From Sphingosinicella terrae (GTDB lineage Bacteria > Pseudomonadota > Alphaproteobacteria > Sphingomonadales > Sphingomonadaceae), in assembly GCF_003347635.1 (NCBI RefSeq), contig NZ_QDFY01000002.1:248001-312000 (forward strand): a stretch of 64,000 nucleotides of DNA, written 5' to 3'. Positions 20,342 to 29,096 of this stretch are shown piece after piece. Both the position numbers and the translations under genes were made by a program. The notes under the pieces are model-generated. The model was not told the DNA's origin, did not search any database, and saw nothing but the letters and a program-made list of their open reading frames with translations. Within the stretch, counting starts at the first letter, position 1. Each line of letters begins with the position of its first letter.

Positions 20342-20432
20342 GCCCAATAGGCAACCGACTGGAGTGAAGGTGAAAATGGTCGGATAAGGTTGGTGCTCGG
20401 CCCGTATCGGGGCGGGTGCCCGGGGGAGCGAG

Positions 20433-23081
20433 ATGAGATTGAGGGCGCAGGCGATTGCTATGTTCTGCATCGCGCTGTTCGTGCTGCGCCCCGATTCGGG
20501 CGCGGCGCAGGCCCCCGCGCCCGCGACTCCATTCGATGGGCAGGTCGCGGCCGCAAAGGCGGCCATGATGGCGGATCCCGAAGCGGCCCTCCGGCACGCC
20601 CGCAACGCCAGCACGCTGGCTGGAAGGCTCGCCGATCCTCAGGACCGGCTCATCGCGGAGGCCACCGGCCAGTGGCTCGAGAGCGAGGCACTGCTTCGCG
20701 TCAACCGGCCCGAAGAGGCGGCGGCCCTGGTCAATCGCGGGCTCGCCACCGCCACGCGTCACGCGCCGCGCACGAAGCTGCATGCCGACCTGCTCAAGGC
20801 GAGGGCGGGCATCCTGCTGGTCACCGGATCGGTCCAGCGCGCGCTTGCCGATCTGCTCTCCGCGCATGAGGTCTATCGCGCCCTGGGTGACGGCCGCAGC
20901 CAGGCGATCGTCCTCCAGCATCTCGGCTCCATCTATCTCGATGCGCGCGACTATGATCGCGCGCTGCGTTATTACCAGCAGGCGAACGAGGCCTATTCGG
21001 AAGATCCCGCGCTCGCCGTCGCCGCCCACAACAATCGCGGCAACGCGCTCAAGGATCTCGGCCGCTACGGCGACGCCGAGCGCGAATATCGCCTTGCCCT
21101 CGCCGCCGCCCGGACGATGGGCAGCGACCTGCTCGAGGCCCGGATCCTCAGCAACCTGGCGTCTGCCCAGATGCTCGACGGCGATCTCGCCTCGGCAGAG
21201 CAGAGCGCCTCTCTCGGCCTGCGCATCTCGGCCCGCTCGGCGGTGGGCTGGGAGCCCTATCTCTGGGGTGTGCGGGCGCAGGTCGAGCTCGCCCGCGGCG
21301 ACCTCGTCTCGGCCCGCCGCTACATCGAGCGCACCTTCGCCGGGGTCGATCTCGATCATTCGACGATGCCGTTCCGCGATTTCCACGATGCCGCCAGCCG
21401 GATCTATGTCCGGTCCGGCGATCCGGCTGCCGCCTTCCGCCATCTCGCCGCCTTCAAGCGGCTCGACGACGAAGCCCGCAACGTCGCCGCGACCACCGGC
21501 TCCGCGTTGATGGCGGCGCGCTTCGACGCCGCCAATCAGGAGGCTCGCATCGCCAGGCTTCGCGCCGAGCAAATCCTTCGCGACGCCGATCTTGCCGCGT
21601 CCCGTGCCCGCCTCGAGCGGCTGACCCTGGTCGGCGCCATCGGTCTCGTCACCGTTCTGATCATCTTCACCGTCGGCTTCTTCTCCTTCCGCGCGGTTCG
21701 CCGCAGCCGCAACCGTGTCGCCGAAGCCAATGTGAAGCTCAACCATGCCGCTCGCCACGACGCGCTGACCGGCCTCCCGAACCGTCGCTTCATCCGTGAG
21801 CTGCTCCAGGACGGGTTGAATGACGTGGTACGCCCGGCCGACGGCTGCGCACTGCTGCTCATCGATCTCGACCGGTTCAAGGCGGTCAACGACACCCTCG
21901 GCCATGAAGCCGGCGATGCGCTCCTCCTCGAGGTCGGCAATCGGCTGCACGAGGTCCTGCCGGAGGGTGCCCGCGCCGGCCGGCTCGGTGGCGACGAGTT
22001 CGCCGCCATCGTCTGGGAATCGGATCGCAAGACGCTGGACACGCTGGCCATCGAGCTTATCTGCGCGCTCTCCGCGCCTTATGACATTTGCGGCTCGACC
22101 GCCTTGATCGGCGCCTCCATCGGCATTGCCAGCGGCAGCGCCGAGGCGCGGAGCGTCGACGTCGTCACCCGCAACGCCGACCTTGCCCTCTACAGTTCCA
22201 AACATAAGGGACGCGGCAAGCATACCTTCTTCGAGCCGGCCATGTTGGAGGACGCCGAGGAGCGTCGTCGCATGGAGGCTGACCTGCGCACGGCAATGGT
22301 CGGCAACCAGCTCTCCATCGCCTACCAGCCGATCGTCGATTCGCAGCGGGGCGAGGTCGTCGCCTTCGAAGCGCTGCTGCGCTGGAACCACCCGGTCCGC
22401 GGCGAGATCGCGCCCTCCCAGTTCATCCCGATTGCCGAGGAAGCAGGCCTCATCCGCGGGATCGGGGAATGGGTGTTGCGCAGCGCATGCGCCGAAGCGG
22501 CGCGGTGGCCCGAGCACGTCAAGCTCGCGGTCAATCTGTCGGCTATTCAGGTCGAGGCCGAGGGCCTGGTCGCCAGCGTCGTGCGGGCCCTGGCCCATAG
22601 CGGGCTGGCACCGAGCCGCCTCGAGTTCGAAGTGACCGAATCCGTCTACATGCGACAGGGCGAGTCGACCGGAAAGACGCTCGATGCCCTCAAGTCGCTC
22701 GGCGTCGGGCTCGCGCTCGACGATTTCGGCACGGGCTATTCCTCGCTCGGCTACCTCCAGCGCACCGATTTCTCGAAGATCAAGATCGACCGCAGCTTCG
22801 TCAAGGCGGCTGCCGACGGCTGTCAGGACAGCCTGGCGATCGTCCAGGCGATCGTCTCGATGGCGCACGGGCTCGGCATGGCCACCACGGCCGAGGGGAT
22901 CGAGACCGAGGCCGAGCGCGATCTGGTGCGGAGGCTCGGCTGCACTCAGATCCAGGGCTTCCTCATCGGCCGGCCGGAGCGCCGCGAGCCTCCCGGAGCG
23001 AAGGCGCCGGAGGCCACGCCGCCCCTCATCGAGCAGGCGGACATTCCCCCGGTTTCGCGTCGGGCCACCCGCCGCGGCTGA
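20433..23081 (+). CDS. TPR sensor with GGDEF and EAL domains (c-di-GMP turnover)
   Basis: An 882-aa inner-membrane signalling protein. A signal peptide (residues 1-25) leads into a periplasmic TPR-rich region (repeats such as DYDRALRYYQQANEAY and ALKDLGRYGDAEREY), a membrane helix near 397-419, then a GGDEF domain with intact G519-G-D-E-F523 and an EAL domain with E646-A-L plus DDFGTGYSSLGYLQ and KIDRSFVK. Both diguanylate cyclase and phosphodiesterase signatures are complete, so either or both activities are possible. I see no RxxD inhibitory site directly before GGDEF (ARAGRLGGDEF). The next gene encodes a double PilZ protein, a likely c-di-GMP receptor. Confidence 0.93.
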   Translation: MRLRAQAIAMFCIALFVLRPDSGAAQAPAPATPFDGQVAAAKAAMMADPEAALRHARNASTLAGRLADPQDRLIAEATGQWLESEALLRVNRPEEAAALVNRGLATATRHAPRTKLHADLLKARAGILLVTGSVQRALADLLSAHEVYRALGDGRSQAIVLQHLGSIYLDARDYDRALRYYQQANEAYSEDPALAVAAHNNRGNALKDLGRYGDAEREYRLALAAARTMGSDLLEARILSNLASAQMLDGDLASAEQSASLGLRISARSAVGWEPYLWGVRAQVELARGDLVSARRYIERTFAGVDLDHSTMPFRDFHDAASRIYVRSGDPAAAFRHLAAFKRLDDEARNVAATTGSALMAARFDAANQEARIARLRAEQILRDADLAASRARLERLTLVGAIGLVTVLIIFTVGFFSFRAVRRSRNRVAEANVKLNHAARHDALTGLPNRRFIRELLQDGLNDVVRPADGCALLLIDLDRFKAVNDTLGHEAGDALLLEVGNRLHEVLPEGARAGRLGGDEFAAIVWESDRKTLDTLAIELICALSAPYDICGSTALIGASIGIASGSAEARSVDVVTRNADLALYSSKHKGRGKHTFFEPAMLEDAEERRRMEADLRTAMVGNQLSIAYQPIVDSQRGEVVAFEALLRWNHPVRGEIAPSQFIPIAEEAGLIRGIGEWVLRSACAEAARWPEHVKLAVNLSAIQVEAEGLVASVVRALAHSGLAPSRLEFEVTESVYMRQGESTGKTLDALKSLGVGLALDDFGTGYSSLGYLQRTDFSKIKIDRSFVKAAADGCQDSLAIVQAIVSMAHGLGMATTAEGIETEAERDLVRRLGCTQIQGFLIGRPERREPPGAKAPEATPPLIEQADIPPVSRRATRRG

Positions 23082-23214
23082 AATCGCCCCACCGGCCACG
23101 CCACCCATTCGTTAATGTTCCGTTCCGATCGACCTGCGCCGAACGCGTGTGGAGCTTTGCATTTCCGTAAGGGGAAGCGGGGCAACGCCAGGATCAGGTG
23201 AAGGGGGAAATCGG

Positions 23215-23874
23215 GTGACGGACAAGGCGGCCAGGCGCCAGAGCGGGATCTCAGCGGCCGGCGGGCCGGCCGGCTCCACGGCTACCGAATTCTGGCTGAA
23301 CCGGCGCGCTCATCCCCGGCATGTCCTCGTCCGCCGCTCCGGCATCCTCCACATGGTCGGCGAGCCCGAGCCCTGCGTCATCGTCAACATCTCCGCAGGG
23401 GGCCTGATGGCGCGCACCTTCCGGCCGAGCGTCGCCGGAGATCGGATCAGGGTGGAGCTCGTTCCGGGCGAGACCATCGAAGGCAGCGTTCTGTGGGCGC
23501 AGGATTGGAGTATCGGCATCGCCTTCGATGAACTCATCGACGTAGAGGCCTTGCTCTCGCGCCCGTGGGTGGCCGAGCACCGCAAGGACCGCCGCCAGTC
23601 ACTGCGTATGGGTATCAGCTGTCCGGCCTCGCTTCGCATCGGCAAGCGCTTTCATTACGGACGGGTAACCGATATCTCCGGCGGCGGTGCCCGTTTCCGC
23701 GCCGCCAAGGCCCTCACGAAGTCAGGACGCGCCCAGCTCACCTTGCCCGACCTGCCGCCGCTTGCCGCCACCGTCGCCTGGACGGACGAGGCCGATTGCG
23801 GCCTCGCCTTCGACGAACAGATTCCGGAAGAGGCGCTCCGCCGCTGGCTCGACCTTCGCGGCAACAAAGGCTGA
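23215..23874 (+). CDS. protein with two PilZ-like domains
   Basis: A 219-aa soluble protein starting at GTG 23215 with AAGGGGG upstream. Two PilZ-like modules follow each other: residues about 30-115 (RRAHPRHVLVRRSG, then VNISAGGLMA) and 120-215 (HRKDRRQSLRMGIS, then VTDISGGGARF). Each shows the basic entry motif and the (D/N)xSxxG motif that PilZ uses to bind c-di-GMP, although in the first the Arg spacing is loose. It lies 133 bp after the GGDEF-EAL gene on the same strand, consistent with an enzyme-receptor pair. Confidence 0.85.
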   Translation: MTDKAARRQSGISAAGGPAGSTATEFWLNRRAHPRHVLVRRSGILHMVGEPEPCVIVNISAGGLMARTFRPSVAGDRIRVELVPGETIEGSVLWAQDWSIGIAFDELIDVEALLSRPWVAEHRKDRRQSLRMGISCPASLRIGKRFHYGRVTDISGGGARFRAAKALTKSGRAQLTLPDLPPLAATVAWTDEADCGLAFDEQIPEEALRRWLDLRGNKG

Positions 23875-23929
23875 TCGGCGAATCATCGCCGGCCCGGATC
23901 TCCGAACAGGGGGCGTGGTCGAGGCTTCT

Positions 23930-24676
23930 TCAGCCTGCCGAGCTCATTCCGCTCGTCAGCCTGCGCTTCTGGTCCAGGTGCAGATAGGCCGGATCGAAAC
24001 CGCAAGTGGCGACGAGCCGCGCCGGGTCGGGCAGCCGCAACTGCTTGCGTTCCAGCTCGATGAGCCGTTCGTCGCGCAGGCGCCTCAGCATGCGATTGAC
24101 ATGGACCGGGGTAAGGCCGAGCGTGTCGCCGAGGACATCCTGGGTCAGCGGAAAGGCGAAGCGCTCCCGCTCGTCGACCTGGCCGACGGCCTTGAGCCGG
24201 TACCAGATCTCGCAGACCAGGTGGCCGACCCGGGCGAGGGCGCCGCGCTGCCCGACGGTCGTCAGCCATTCGCGCAGAATCGCCTCGTCGACCAGCGTGG
24301 AGCAGGTCAAGGCGGTCCGGATCGACGCGTGCCGCTCCAGCTCTTGCTCCTCGGCGGCGGTGACGGCGACGACGCAGGCGTCGGTGAGCAGGCCGATGCT
24401 GTGATCCATCCTTCGCAGCAGGGTGACATGGAGGTCGCAAATGTCACCGGGCAGAAGGAAACCGACGATCTGGCGCCTTCCGCTGGCCAGGCTCTTGTAC
24501 CGGCACGCCCAGCCGCTCAGCAGCAGCTGCATCGCCAGAGGTCTTTCCCCTTGACGGACGAGGTCGCTGCCGCGGCCACGGGGCTCGGCGCGGGAGGTCA
24601 GCCGGACGAGGCGTCCCACGGCTTCGTCGTCGAGATCGGCAAATCGGCGCAGCTTCCTGACGAAGGCGTTCGGCAT
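23930..24676 (-). CDS. Crp/Fnr family transcriptional regulator
   Basis: A 248-aa DNA-binding regulator with an N-terminal cyclic-nucleotide-binding-like beta-roll (LVRQGERPLAMQLLLSGWACRYK, then FLLPGDICDL) and a C-terminal winged helix with the Crp recognition region PLTQDVLGDTLGLTPVHVNRMLRRLRD. There is no cysteine cluster for a 4Fe-4S centre at the N-terminus, so it is not an Fnr oxygen sensor. The GDICDLHVTLLRRMDHSI pattern resembles the numerous sphingomonad and rhizobial Crp-like regulators of unknown ligand. It is transcribed alone, convergent with the PilZ gene. Confidence 0.9.
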   Translation of the reverse strand: MPNAFVRKLRRFADLDDEAVGRLVRLTSRAEPRGRGSDLVRQGERPLAMQLLLSGWACRYKSLASGRRQIVGFLLPGDICDLHVTLLRRMDHSIGLLTDACVVAVTAAEEQELERHASIRTALTCSTLVDEAILREWLTTVGQRGALARVGHLVCEIWYRLKAVGQVDERERFAFPLTQDVLGDTLGLTPVHVNRMLRRLRDERLIELERKQLRLPDPARLVATCGFDPAYLHLDQKRRLTSGMSSAG

Positions 24677-24780
24677 CCCTCAATCCCCCGATCCCGCAGG
24701 CATATCTAGCATGGGTAGGAACAGGAGTCGCGCGACATCGCCGGCGTCTCGAGGCGTCGCCGAGCCGTCTCCGATCCGTG

Positions 24781-25221
24781 TTAGGCGCGTCGGAACTGCC
24801 CTGCGGCGTCGCAGGCGAGCCGGTCGGCGCGCTCGTTCTCCGGATGGCCGGCATGGCCCTTCACCCAATGCCATTCTACCTGGTGCGGCGCCGCCGCTTC
24901 GACCAGCTCCTGCCAAAGCTCGGCATTCTTGACCGGCTTGCGGTCTGCCGTCTTCCAGCCATTGCGGCGCCAGCCGTGGATCCATTTGGTGATGCCGTCG
25001 CGGACGTAGACGCTGTCGGTGTAGAGCGCGACCTGGCATGGCCGCGTCAGCGCCTCGAGCGCACGGATCGCGGCGAGCAGTTCCATCCGGTTGTTGGTGG
25101 TGAGGGGCTCGCCGCCGGAAATCTCCTTCTCGTGCGCGCCGGCGCGGATCACCGCGCCCCAGCCGCCGGGGCCGGGATTGCCCTTGCAGGCACCGTCGGT
25201 GAAGATCTCGACTTCGGTCAT
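24781..25221 (-). CDS. rnhA: ribonuclease HI
   Basis: RNase HI cleaves the RNA strand of RNA-DNA hybrids, for example R-loops and Okazaki primers. The DEDD active site is present: D9 ([14 protein letters not shown]), E47 (NRMELLAAI), D69 (LYTDSVYV) and the late D in NERADRLA. The basic protrusion ([24 protein letters not shown]) of the E. coli type is also there. The length of 146 aa is typical. It lies 31 bp downstream of ispH on the same strand and is probably co-transcribed with it. Confidence 0.97.
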   Translation of the reverse strand: MTEVEIFTDGACKGNPGPGGWGAVIRAGAHEKEISGGEPLTTNNRMELLAAIRALEALTRPCQVALYTDSVYVRDGITKWIHGWRRNGWKTADRKPVKNAELWQELVEAAAPHQVEWHWVKGHAGHPENERADRLACDAAGQFRRA

Positions 25222-25252
25222 CCGGGGCGCTCTGGGAAATGCAGGACGGAGA

Positions 25253-26203
25253 TCAGGCGGCGCGAAGCCCGGCGGGGAGCTTGAACACCATATTCTCCTC
25301 TACGCCGTCGACCGGCTCCTCGACGACCTCGAAATGCTGGGCGAGGGCGTCGACGACCTCGCGCACCAGGACCTCGGGTGCCGAAGCGCCGGCGGTGATC
25401 CCGAGAGTGCGGACGCCCTCCAGCCACGCAAAGTCGATGTCGCGACCGCGCGCCACCAGCCGCGCCCGCGCGCCCTCCCGCTCGGCGACCTCGACGAGCC
25501 GAAGCGAATTGGAGCTGTTCGAGGCGCCGATCACCAGCATCGCATCGCAACGGCCCGCAATCGCCTTGACCGCCGCCTGTCGGTTGGAGGTGGCGTAGCA
25601 GATATCCTCGCCGCGCGGCGCCTGGATGGCGGGGAAGCGGCGGCGCAGCACGCCGACGATCTCGGCGGTGTCGTCGACCGAGAGGGTCGTCTGGGTGAGG
25701 AAGGCGAGCCGCTCGTCCGCCTGCGGCGCGATCGACTCCGCCGCCTCGCGGGTCTCGACCAGGGTCATCCTTCCCTCCGGCACCTGGCCGAACGTTCCGA
25801 TGACCTCGGGATGCCCTTCATGGCCGATGAAGAGGATGTGATAGCCCTGCTCGATCAGCCGCTCCGCCTGGCGGTGGACCTTCGAAACGAGCGGGCAGGT
25901 GGCGTCGAGATAGTTGAGGCCCCGCGCCTGCGCCTTGGCCGGCACCGCCTTGGGCACTCCGTGCGCCGAGAAGACGACCGGGACGCCGTCCGGAACCTCG
26001 TCCAGCTCGGGCACGAATACGGCGCCCTTGGCCTTGAGGCCCTCGACGACGAACTTGTTGTGGACGATCTCGTGACGGACATAGACCGGAGCGCCATAGC
26101 GCTCGATCGCCAGCTCGACGATGCGCACGGCGCGGTCGACGCCGGCGCAGAAACCGCGCGGCGCCGCGATCAGCAGGGTGAGGGGCGGGCGGGTCTCGCT
26201 CAT
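25253..26203 (-). CDS. ispH: 4-hydroxy-3-methylbut-2-enyl diphosphate reductase
   Basis: The last enzyme of the MEP isoprenoid pathway, reducing HMBPP to IPP and DMAPP with a 4Fe-4S cluster. The three cluster cysteines are visible: C19 ([12 protein letters not shown]), the one in [11 protein letters not shown] near residue 100 and the one in [10 protein letters not shown], with the adjoining [17 protein letters not shown] and HEGHPEV are also conserved. The 316-aa length fits. The gene is paired with rnhA as in many alphaproteobacteria. Confidence 0.97.
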   Translation of the reverse strand: MSETRPPLTLLIAAPRGFCAGVDRAVRIVELAIERYGAPVYVRHEIVHNKFVVEGLKAKGAVFVPELDEVPDGVPVVFSAHGVPKAVPAKAQARGLNYLDATCPLVSKVHRQAERLIEQGYHILFIGHEGHPEVIGTFGQVPEGRMTLVETREAAESIAPQADERLAFLTQTTLSVDDTAEIVGVLRRRFPAIQAPRGEDICYATSNRQAAVKAIAGRCDAMLVIGASNSSNSLRLVEVAEREGARARLVARGRDIDFAWLEGVRTLGITAGASAPEVLVREVVDALAQHFEVVEEPVDGVEENMVFKLPAGLRAA

Positions 26204-26385
26204 CGCGCCGGCTCTACGACGCGCGCGCGCCGGCGTCCACCGCCGGCCGGCGCCCCGTATCCATCGTGCGACCGGTCTCGGCCGCCCCCGCCGTCGCTTG
26301 CCTGCACGAAACCCGCTTCCTATGATCCGCCCGCTGCCCTAGGGCATGAGCCATGCTCTTCGGGCATGTAGGATTTCGCCACCAG

Positions 26386-27045
26386 ATGTTCGAGGATCCC
26401 TTGCGACTGTTCACACCCAAAGCGGCCGCTGCCGTCCTGCTGTCCCTCGGTCTTCTCGGCTGCGCCCGCGAAGGCGACATCTACCAGACCGGGATCCTGA
26501 CCACTTATACCGCCTGCCCGCCGGTCGCTATTCCGGCTCCGGCCGGCGACATCACCCTGTTCGATCCGGCGACGAGCCGCGACGCCGCGGCCATCGACGT
26601 CGTCGCGTCCATCACCAATCTGCGCAGCACCTGCGACGAGACCGGCGAATATATCATCACCAACGCGACCTTCGAGGTGCAGGCCCAGCGCCGCGACGCC
26701 TCGGCGGCGCGCGACGTCGTCCTGCCTTATTTCGCCACGGTCGTGCAGGCGGGCGAGAATGTCGTCTCCAAGCGGGTGAGCCGCGTCGGCGTCCACTTCG
26801 AGCCGGGCCAGTATCGCGCCAGCACCACCGGCACCGCGACTTCGCAGGTGCTTCGCTCCGCTGCCACCCTGCCGGACGATATTCGCCGCCAGATCACGCG
26901 CGAGCGTCGGCCGGGCGATCCGCAGGCGGCGCTCGATCCGATGGCCGATCCGGCCGTCCGTGCGGCCGTCCAGCGCGCCCGCTTCGAGCTGTTCGTCGGC
27001 TTCGATCTCTCAGAGGATCAACTCCGCTACAACGCCACGCGCTGA
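26386..27045 (+). CDS. putative lipoprotein of unknown function
   Basis: A 219-aa exported protein. The N-terminus has a lipobox (LSLGLLGC), so the mature protein likely starts at that Cys and sits in a membrane. The body is mostly beta-like with Thr/Val-rich stretches (VASITNLRSTCDETGEYIITNATFEVQAQRRDA) and two cysteines, and ends FELFVGFDLSEDQLRYNATR. The start is uncertain: ATG 26386, ATG 26353, or TTG 26401 with GAGGA in front, which gives the most compact signal (MRLFTPKAAAAVLLSLGLLGC would be its N-terminus plus lipobox in 21 residues). No family recognised; similar proteins occur in sphingomonads near ispH as far as I recall. Confidence 0.75.
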   Translation: MFEDPLRLFTPKAAAAVLLSLGLLGCAREGDIYQTGILTTYTACPPVAIPAPAGDITLFDPATSRDAAAIDVVASITNLRSTCDETGEYIITNATFEVQAQRRDASAARDVVLPYFATVVQAGENVVSKRVSRVGVHFEPGQYRASTTGTATSQVLRSAATLPDDIRRQITRERRPGDPQAALDPMADPAVRAAVQRARFELFVGFDLSEDQLRYNATR

Positions 27046-27085
27046 CGCGCCGACGACCTACAGACGCTCCCTTCGACTGCACGGC

Positions 27086-27103
27086 CTCCCTCACTCGAGG
27101 GAG
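27086..27103. terminator. candidate hairpin after the lipoprotein gene
   Basis: CTCCCTC and GAGGGAG are perfect 7-bp arms around a four-base loop, 41 bp after the lipoprotein stop. There is no T-run, so it would be a weak or Rho-assisted terminator at best. Confidence 0.35.
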
Positions 27104-27296
27104 AGCTCTGCACCCGCGTGGCCGTTCCGAGCCTGGCTTCGCACGTACCGTTCGGTAACATAGACAATATCCCGTAAGTAACGCATACAATTCGCGCGAT
27201 TTCTTCGCGTCATTGCCACGAATCCGTCGATTGACTCGCTCCGCCATAGCCTCCACAGCGGCCTCGTCTTCGGAGGCGCTTGCGCTTCCGATGGGC
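27104..27296 (+). promoter_or_regulatory. upstream region of the gcv operon
   Basis: No gene in this stretch. It holds the most AT-rich patch of the area (27155-27200), with TAGACA at 27161 and CATACAAT at 27184 as a possible sigma-70-like promoter for the glycine riboswitch transcript. A TACCG-TT-CGGTA inverted repeat at 27146-27157 resembles a small repressor operator. Both are weak single-site calls. Confidence 0.3.
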
Positions 27297-27512
27297 AAGC
27301 GGGAGAGCGTGGCCTCGGCTTCCAGCCGGACCGCCGCCGAAGGAGCAACCGCCCCGGAATCTCTCAGGCCAAAGGACCGCCCGCCCAAGACACTCTGGAA
27401 AGCGTCCGCTTTGGCCGTGGCTAAGGCGGGCCACCGAAGGGGTAACCCGCCGAAACGCGCTCCGGCGTGAAGGCGGGGAAAGCTCTCAGGTCACGGTGAC
27501 AGAGGGGGTGCA
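27297..27512 (+). ncRNA. tandem glycine riboswitch (two gcvT-type aptamers)
   Basis: Two glycine aptamers in the leader of gcvT. The conserved CTCTCAGG box occurs twice (27361-27368 and 27483-27490), each preceded by an aptamer core: CGCCGAAGGAGCAACCGCC in the first and CACCGAAGGGGTAACCCGCC in the second. The first is followed by CCAAAGGACCG and ACTCTGGAAAG, the second by GTCACGGTGACAGAGGGGG. Glycine binding normally turns on expression of the cleavage system. The gcvT ATG lies about 50 bases after the second aptamer, so the expression platform may act on translation or on a short terminator; I see no clear terminator. Confidence 0.93.
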
Positions 27513-27564
27513 GGAGCGAAGCGGGGCGACCCGCTTTCCTGATCCTATCTGGCTGGAGACCGAG

Positions 27565-28677
27565 ATGAGTGATACCGAACGGCTCCTTCCGCTCGACGGC
27601 TGGCATCGCCGCCTCGGTGCGCGAATGGTTTCCTTTGCCGGCTATTCGATGCCGATCCAGTATGAAGGCATCATCGCCGAGCATCGCTGGACGCGCGAAT
27701 CCGCCGGACTCTTCGACGTCAGCCACATGGGACAGCTGCTGATCGCCGGCGCCGATGCCGGGACGGCGCTCGAGGCCCTGCTTCCCGCGGATCTCGCCAT
27801 CCTCAAGGAGGGTCGGCCGAAATATTCGATGTTGCTGACCGAGGAGGGCGGCATCGTCGACGATCTCATGATCACCCGTCGCGGCGACCATTTTTACATG
27901 GTCGTCAACGGTGCCACCAAGGAAGGCGACATCGCCCATCTCGAGGCGCGGCTGCCGCGGACCGTCGTGGTCGATCACATGAAGGAGCAGGCTCTGCTCG
28001 CCCTCCAGGGCCCGAAGGCGGCGGAAGCGCTGGCGCGGCTGGTTCCGGAGGTCGCCGAGCTCAGCTTCATGACCGCGGGCGCCTACACGCTCGCCGGCAT
28101 CCGCGCCTGGATCAGCCGCTCCGGATATACGGGCGAGGATGGGTTCGAGATCTCGGTCCCCGCCGCATCGGTGGAATCGCTCGCCACCCTGCTGCTGGAC
28201 CAGCCGGAAGTGAGGCCGATCGGCCTGGGCGCAAGGGATTCGCTGCGACTCGAAGCCGGGCTCCCGCTCTACGGGCACGATATGGACACCGGGACCACGC
28301 CGGTCGAGGCCGACCTCCATTTCGCGCTGGCCCGACGCCGCCGCGAGCAGGGCGGCTTCCCCGGTTGGAACCGCATCGCCGCCGAACTGCGCGATGGTCC
28401 CGTCCGCAAGCGGGTCGGCCTGATGGTCGACGGGCGCCAGCCGGTCCGGGAAGGCGCGATCGTCGTCGATGCCGACGGCAATGAGGTCGGCAAGGTGACC
28501 AGCGGCGGCTTTTCGCCGACGCTCGAGGCGCCGATCGCCATGGCCTATGTTCCCACCGCTTCGGCCGAGCCCGGCACGGCGATCTCGATCGCCCAGCGCG
28601 GCCGCGTCTTCGCGGCCCGAGTCGTGCCGATGCCTTTCGTCCCCCATCGCTATCACCGCAAGGGAGCCGCCGCATGA
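27565..28677 (+). CDS. gcvT: glycine cleavage system T protein (aminomethyltransferase)
   Basis: GcvT transfers the methylene group from the aminomethyl-lipoyl H protein to tetrahydrofolate, releasing ammonia. ATG 27565 gives 370 aa, the family norm. Landmarks are [26 protein letters not shown], the folate-binding region [31 protein letters not shown] and [15 protein letters not shown]. It is the first gene after the glycine riboswitch and overlaps gcvH (ATGA). Confidence 0.97.
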   Translation: MSDTERLLPLDGWHRRLGARMVSFAGYSMPIQYEGIIAEHRWTRESAGLFDVSHMGQLLIAGADAGTALEALLPADLAILKEGRPKYSMLLTEEGGIVDDLMITRRGDHFYMVVNGATKEGDIAHLEARLPRTVVVDHMKEQALLALQGPKAAEALARLVPEVAELSFMTAGAYTLAGIRAWISRSGYTGEDGFEISVPAASVESLATLLLDQPEVRPIGLGARDSLRLEAGLPLYGHDMDTGTTPVEADLHFALARRRREQGGFPGWNRIAAELRDGPVRKRVGLMVDGRQPVREGAIVVDADGNEVGKVTSGGFSPTLEAPIAMAYVPTASAEPGTAISIAQRGRVFAARVVPMPFVPHRYHRKGAAA

Positions 28678-29045
28678 GCGTCTATTACAGCAAGGAACAT
28701 GAGTGGATCCGGGTGGATGGCGATGTCGCTGCCGTCGGCATCACCGATTTTGCCCAGGCCCAGCTCGGCGACGTCGTCTTCGTCGAGGTGCCCGAGGCCG
28801 GCCGCAGGCTGAGCCGGGGCGGCGAGGCCGCCGTCGTCGAATCGGTCAAGGCTGCGTCCGATGTCTACGCGCCGCTCAGCGGCGAAGTGGTCGAGGGCAA
28901 TCAGGCCCTGGTCGACGATCCGGCGCTGGCGAACAGCGATCCGGAAGGCGCCGGCTGGTTCTTCAGGATGCGGCTGTCCGACACCCATGAGGTCAACGAT
29001 CTCATGGATGCCGATCAGTACAAGGCCTTCTGCGACAGCCAGTGA
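28674..29045 (+). CDS. gcvH: glycine cleavage system H protein
   Basis: The lipoyl carrier protein that shuttles the aminomethyl intermediate between the P, T and L proteins. The lipoylation site is K59 in [14 protein letters not shown]. The 123-aa length and the opening YYSKEHEWI are standard. Its ATG overlaps the gcvT stop. It is followed 51 bp later by a methyltransferase gene and not directly by gcvP. Confidence 0.97.
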   Translation: MSVYYSKEHEWIRVDGDVAAVGITDFAQAQLGDVVFVEVPEAGRRLSRGGEAAVVESVKAASDVYAPLSGEVVEGNQALVDDPALANSDPEGAGWFFRMRLSDTHEVNDLMDADQYKAFCDSQ

Positions 29046-29096
29046 GCCAGTGAGCCGGTTGGCCGTGGAGGGCGCCCCGGCCGCGGAGCGGCTGCG

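Noticed and set aside
17252-20614. 1120-codon frame antisense to the subtilase autotransporter
   Set aside because: Its apparent repeats are only the complement of the 21-bp repeats of the real gene; the sense strand has signal peptide, catalytic triad and barrel end.
20298-23108. 936-codon frame antisense to the GGDEF-EAL gene
   Set aside because: The sense strand carries intact GGDEF and EAL motifs; the antisense product has no family pattern.
27146-27157. TACCG-TT-CGGTA as a TetR operator
   Set aside because: Arms are only 5 bp and there is no TetR-type gene beside it; kept only as a weak note in the gcv upstream region.
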